Shown in pieces: positions 7,282-9,101 of a DNA stretch of 9,101 nt. The notes below the pieces were generated by a model. It was given only the letters and a program-made list of their open reading frames with translations, was not told the DNA's origin and did not search any database. Every line of letters begins with the position of its first letter. Within the stretch, counting starts at the first letter, position 1. The stretch lies in contig JAIRYU010000001.1 in the NCBI GenBank assembly GCA_031267545.1, forward strand, positions 1 through 9,101, written 5' to 3'. Source of the DNA: Holosporales bacterium. Lineage in GTDB: Bacteria; Pseudomonadota; Alphaproteobacteria; RUG11792. A program made the translations under genes and the position numbers.

Positions 7282-8017
7282 CCGTGAGTTTCCACCTCTC
7301 CTTTAGCGCCTGTAACTCTCCGCCATCTTCTAGCTCTTTGAGCGCGGCATTGAGCGGGTTCAGAAGCTCGGAACCTTTCTTCACCGCCATTGCGCTATCG
7401 CCATCGCTTGCTCCTTCTTCGACAACAACGTATGTCAAATCGGGGTTACTACTGCAGAGAGTCGCAGCTACTGCGCTGTCTACTATTACTCCGTCAACAC
7501 GCCCAGCCTTGATAAGCTCAACCGATTGCGCAACATTATCAATTGACGCCGCTTCAGCGGCTGGCCTGTTTTTCTTGAGCCACTTCTCTTGTACAGATCC
7601 TAGCTGACACGCAACCCTTACACCCGTAAACTCCGAAGTATCCACTTTGTCGCCGCTCTTATGAACGAACGCTAATCCGGTATTGTAGTACGGGGTAGTG
7701 AAATCGTTGATCTTACGACGTTCTTCAGTTGGATTTGTTGATGCGATAACTACGTCTACTGATCCGTCCAGCAATCCGGCAAATAGCGATGAAAACGACA
7801 TATCTTTGATTTCGGCTTTCTTTCCAAGCTTCTTCGCCACAGCTTTTGCAAGATCAATTTCGAAGCCCGTCATCTCGCCGTTTTCGTAGTACTCAAACGG
7901 CGGATAGTCCGCGCTCGTGCCAAACGCAATTACATTCTCATCCTTCTTATTTTCACACCCTCCCACAAGGAGTAGCGCAGTCGCCAAAAACGCCCGCAAT
8001 AGCCCACACACCTTCAT
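7274..8017 (-). CDS. Amino-acid ABC transporter substrate-binding lipoprotein (SBP family 3)
   Basis: This is the solute-capturing protein of the importer, GlnH/HisJ-like. From ATG 8017 it is 247 residues. A short signal (MKVCGLLRAFLATALLLVGG) ends in the lipobox LVGG-Cys21, so it should be lipid-anchored rather than free in the periplasm as in E. coli GlnH; the residue after the cysteine is Glu. Family 3 hallmarks: FGTSADYPPFEYYENGEMTGFEIDLAKAVA; STNPTEERRKINDFTTPYY, where Arg100 should bind the substrate carboxylate; and GRVDGVIVDSAVA, whose Asp should bind the amino group. An ATG two codons upstream (8023) directly abuts the AGGGG Shine-Dalgarno and cannot use it, so 8017 is the better start. 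It is first in an operon with the permease and ATPase. Which amino acid it binds is unknown. Confidence 0.93.
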   Translation of the reverse strand: MKVCGLLRAFLATALLLVGGCENKKDENVIAFGTSADYPPFEYYENGEMTGFEIDLAKAVAKKLGKKAEIKDMSFSSLFAGLLDGSVDVVIASTNPTEERRKINDFTTPYYNTGLAFVHKSGDKVDTSEFTGVRVACQLGSVQEKWLKKNRPAAEAASIDNVAQSVELIKAGRVDGVIVDSAVAATLCSSNPDLTYVVVEEGASDGDSAMAVKKGSELLNPLNAALKELEDGGELQALKERWKLTGE

Positions 8018-8023
8018 AAACAT

Positions 8024-8028
8024 CCCCT
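8024..8028 (-). promoter_or_regulatory. Ribosome binding site deciding the start of the binding-protein gene
   Basis: AGGGG on the minus strand lies six bases before ATG 8017 and zero bases before ATG 8023. The six-base spacing selects the downstream ATG, which removes two residues (Met-Phe) from the longest frame and leaves a normal lipoprotein signal. Confidence 0.7.
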
Positions 8029-8063
8029 AATCGATCACAATGCTACTTCTAACGCCACGCGTC

Positions 8064-8092
8064 AGCATATCACAGGCGACCTGCTGCATCAA
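8064..8092 (-). promoter_or_regulatory. Predicted promoter of the amino-acid importer operon
   Basis: On the minus strand TTGATG (8087-8092) and TATGCT (8064-8069) are separated by exactly 17 bp. Transcription would start near 8057, giving a leader of about 40 bases. Inverted hexamers ATCACA (8069-8074) and TGTGAT (8093-8098) flank the spacer and could be an operator; a third ATCACA is at 8034-8039. The tRNA promoter diverges from it with 27 bp between the two -35 boxes. Confidence 0.5.
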
Positions 8093-8119
8093 TGTGATTT
8101 GCTGATATCATTAAAGTTA

Positions 8120-8148
8120 TTGACCAAGACAGCCCATGTTGATATTAT
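8120..8148 (+). promoter_or_regulatory. Predicted promoter of the tRNA gene
   Basis: TTGACC (8120-8125) and TATTAT (8143-8148), each five of six consensus bases, are separated by exactly 17 bp. This is the strongest promoter in the window, as expected for a stable RNA. The start would be near 8155, leaving a 5' leader of only about five bases before the mature tRNA. Confidence 0.7.
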
Positions 8149-8159
8149 ATTGATCTGCA

Positions 8160-8236
8160 GGGCCTTTAGTTCAGTTGGTCAGAACCCTCCGCTCATAACG
8201 GAGTTGTCGTAGGTTCGAGTCCTACAGGGCCCACCA
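8160..8236 (+). tRNA. tRNA with anticodon CAU, probably tRNA-Ile2 (lysidine-modified)
   Basis: The full cloverleaf can be drawn by hand. The acceptor stem is 8160-8166 with 8226-8232 (one T-G wobble). The D stem is GTTC/GAAC (8169-8172, 8182-8185). The anticodon stem is CTCCG/CGGAG with loop CTCATAA (8192-8198, anticodon 8194-8196). The T arm is GTAGG/CCTAC with loop TTCGAGT. The discriminator is A8233, and CCA is encoded (8234-8236). It is not the initiator: the 1-72 pair is a matched G-C and the anticodon stem lacks the three G-C pairs at the loop. C4-G69 and C5-G68 match the pairs that E. coli TilS uses to recognise tRNA-Ile2 and that elongator tRNA-Met lacks. I therefore favour isoleucine (codon AUA) over methionine. 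AUA codons are common in the neighbouring genes. Confidence 0.93.
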
Positions 8237-8266
8237 GACCTTCGATCCGAACGCTCGTCCCGCGCT

Positions 8267-9043
8267 CTAGAATTTCACACCTATTTTGCTGCATCCACAG
8301 TCTACGCGCATTATCTCTCCTGTGATCCCAGACGCCATATCGCTCAGCAAGAACGCGCAAGCGTCGCCTATGTCTCTTTGAGTTACGTTCCTCTTTAGCG
8401 GAGATCTGTTTCTATCAACCTCCAATATTTTGGAGAAATCGCTAACTCCGGAGGATGCGAGGGTTTTGATTGGTCCTGCCGAAACCGCATTGACTCTGAT
8501 TCCCATATCGCCAAGATCGTTCGCAATGTACATTACGCTAGTTTCAAGCGCGGCTTTTGCAAGAGCCATGACGTTGTAGTTCGGAACTACCTTCTCTGAT
8601 CCGTAGTATGTCAACGCCAAGATACTCCCGCCATTCTTCGACATTAGTTTTTGCGACGCGCATTTGCAAACATCCGTAAATGAGTAACATGAGATATTCA
8701 TAGCGTTCAAAAAGTTGCCTCTCGTTGTGTTACAGTATTTCCCAGCCAACTCATTTTTATCGGAAAAAGCGATTGAATGCGCGATGAAATCGATGTCCCC
8801 AACTCGTTGATATATCTCGTCGAACGCTCTTTCCACATCGCCGTCTTGCGCCACGTCGCAAACTACGACGTCATTGCAACCGAAGGATTCGGCGATGTCT
8901 GATATCTTGTTTTTGAAGTACTCGGTTTGCGCCGTAAATATTAGGCTGGCACCATTGTTTTTTAGCGATTCCGAAATCCCATATGCGATTGAAAATTTAT
9001 TAGCCAATCCCATTATAATTCCCTTCTTCCCTTGCATTATCAT
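8267..9043 (-). CDS. fabI: Enoyl-[acyl-carrier-protein] reductase FabI (NADH)
   Basis: FabI catalyses the last reduction of each fatty-acid elongation cycle in the cytoplasm. It shows the short-chain dehydrogenase fold with the FabI-type cofactor motif G-x5-S-x-A (GLANKFSIA), CDVAQ, AHSIAFS, and the catalytic set Tyr146, Tyr156, Lys163 in TYYGSEKVVPNYNVMALAKA. These numbers equal the E. coli ones when ATG 9043 is the start, which supports that start. SAGPIKTLASSGVSDF and GEIMRVDCG follow at the expected places. Length is 258, against 262 in E. coli. The frame is open upstream to a TTG at the window edge, but GGGAGA at 9051-9056, seven bases upstream, points to 9043; ATG 9037 is also possible. 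The position equal to E. coli Gly93 is Ala, as in S. aureus FabI. It converges on the tRNA with a 30-bp gap. Confidence 0.95.
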   Translation of the reverse strand: MIMQGKKGIIMGLANKFSIAYGISESLKNNGASLIFTAQTEYFKNKISDIAESFGCNDVVVCDVAQDGDVERAFDEIYQRVGDIDFIAHSIAFSDKNELAGKYCNTTRGNFLNAMNISCYSFTDVCKCASQKLMSKNGGSILALTYYGSEKVVPNYNVMALAKAALETSVMYIANDLGDMGIRVNAVSAGPIKTLASSGVSDFSKILEVDRNRSPLKRNVTQRDIGDACAFLLSDMASGITGEIMRVDCGCSKIGVKF

Positions 9044-9047
9044 ATCT

Positions 9048-9101
9048 TCATCTCCCGTATAAATCCTCTTCAATTCTGAGAAGTCTGTTGTACTTAGCAA
9101 C
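9048..9101 (-). CDS. Possible C-terminal end of a gene upstream of fabI (partial)
   Basis: In a different frame from fabI, the minus strand reads VAKYNRLLRIEEDLYGR and then TGA at 9048-9050, four bases before the fabI ATG. The frame is open to the window edge. The charged, helix-like sequence and tight spacing fit the tail of a co-transcribed gene whose end carries the fabI ribosome binding site. With 17 residues no family can be named, and a chance open frame of this length is quite likely. Confidence 0.33.
   Translation of the reverse strand, partial: VAKYNRLLRIEEDLYGR
9051..9056 (-). promoter_or_regulatory. Ribosome binding site deciding the fabI start
   Basis: GGGAGA on the minus strand ends seven bases before ATG 9043. 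It supports the 258-residue FabI over the 277-residue frame that opens at a TTG at the window edge. The site overlaps the last codons and stop of a possible upstream gene. Confidence 0.65.

Noticed and set aside
1181..8159. CtrA sites (TTAA-N7-TTAA) in the intergenic gaps, as expected for cell-cycle control in many alphaproteobacteria
   Set aside because: I checked the gaps at 1181-1251, 3223-3317, 4877-4950, 5875-5983 and 8018-8159 and found no match.
8237..8266. Terminator for the tRNA or fabI in their 30-bp convergent gap
   Set aside because: No stem of useful length and no T-run on either strand.
9044..9101. A sigma70 promoter for fabI (TTGCTA, 17 bp, AGAATT)
   Set aside because: The -10 is poor and lies at the window edge; a readthrough operon fits equally well.

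Overview
The window comes from a Gram-negative, LPS-making bacterium: it carries lpxC (lipid A), fabI (fatty acids), a bifunctional class A penicillin-binding protein, tolB of the Tol-Pal envelope complex, and a periplasmic-binding-protein ABC importer. An alphaproteobacterium, possibly a host-associated one with scattered operons and compact proteins, is my best guess. This rests on protein flavour and broken-up gene neighbourhoods only and is weak. By eye the GC content is in the mid-40s percent and even across the window. I see no insertion sequence, phage gene, CRISPR array or other sign of recent transfer.

Layout, left to right. Positions 1-1180 (minus) hold most of tolB, whose 3' end runs off the left edge. 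Positions 1252-3222 (minus) hold an mrcA-like penicillin-binding protein that probably shares a transcript with tolB. A 95-bp gap carries two nearly superimposed divergent promoters, one for mrcA and one for radA (plus, best start GTG at 3318, end 4694). A small unrecognised reading frame (4685-4876, plus) overlaps the radA stop. lpxC (4951-5874, minus) converges on radA and has its own promoter. Upstream of it lies a tightly overlapped three-gene amino-acid importer operon, minus strand, transcribed as binding lipoprotein (8017-7274), permease (7281-6643) and ATPase (6649-5984). Positions 8018-8159 hold divergent promoters for this operon and for a tRNA with anticodon CAU (8160-8236, plus) that looks like the lysidine-modified isoleucine tRNA. 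fabI (8267-9043, minus) converges on the tRNA. The last 54 bases may be the tail of a gene just upstream of fabI.

Functionally most genes serve the cell envelope: FabI supplies acyl chains, LpxC commits to lipid A, the penicillin-binding protein builds and cross-links murein, and TolB helps hold and divide the outer membrane. RadA is a recombination and repair helicase. The importer feeds polar amino acids. I did not find a clearly new system. The most interesting signals are the shared mrcA/radA promoter, the unusual mrcA-tolB pairing, the palindrome at the lpxC transcription start, and the repeated hexamers in the importer/tRNA control region.
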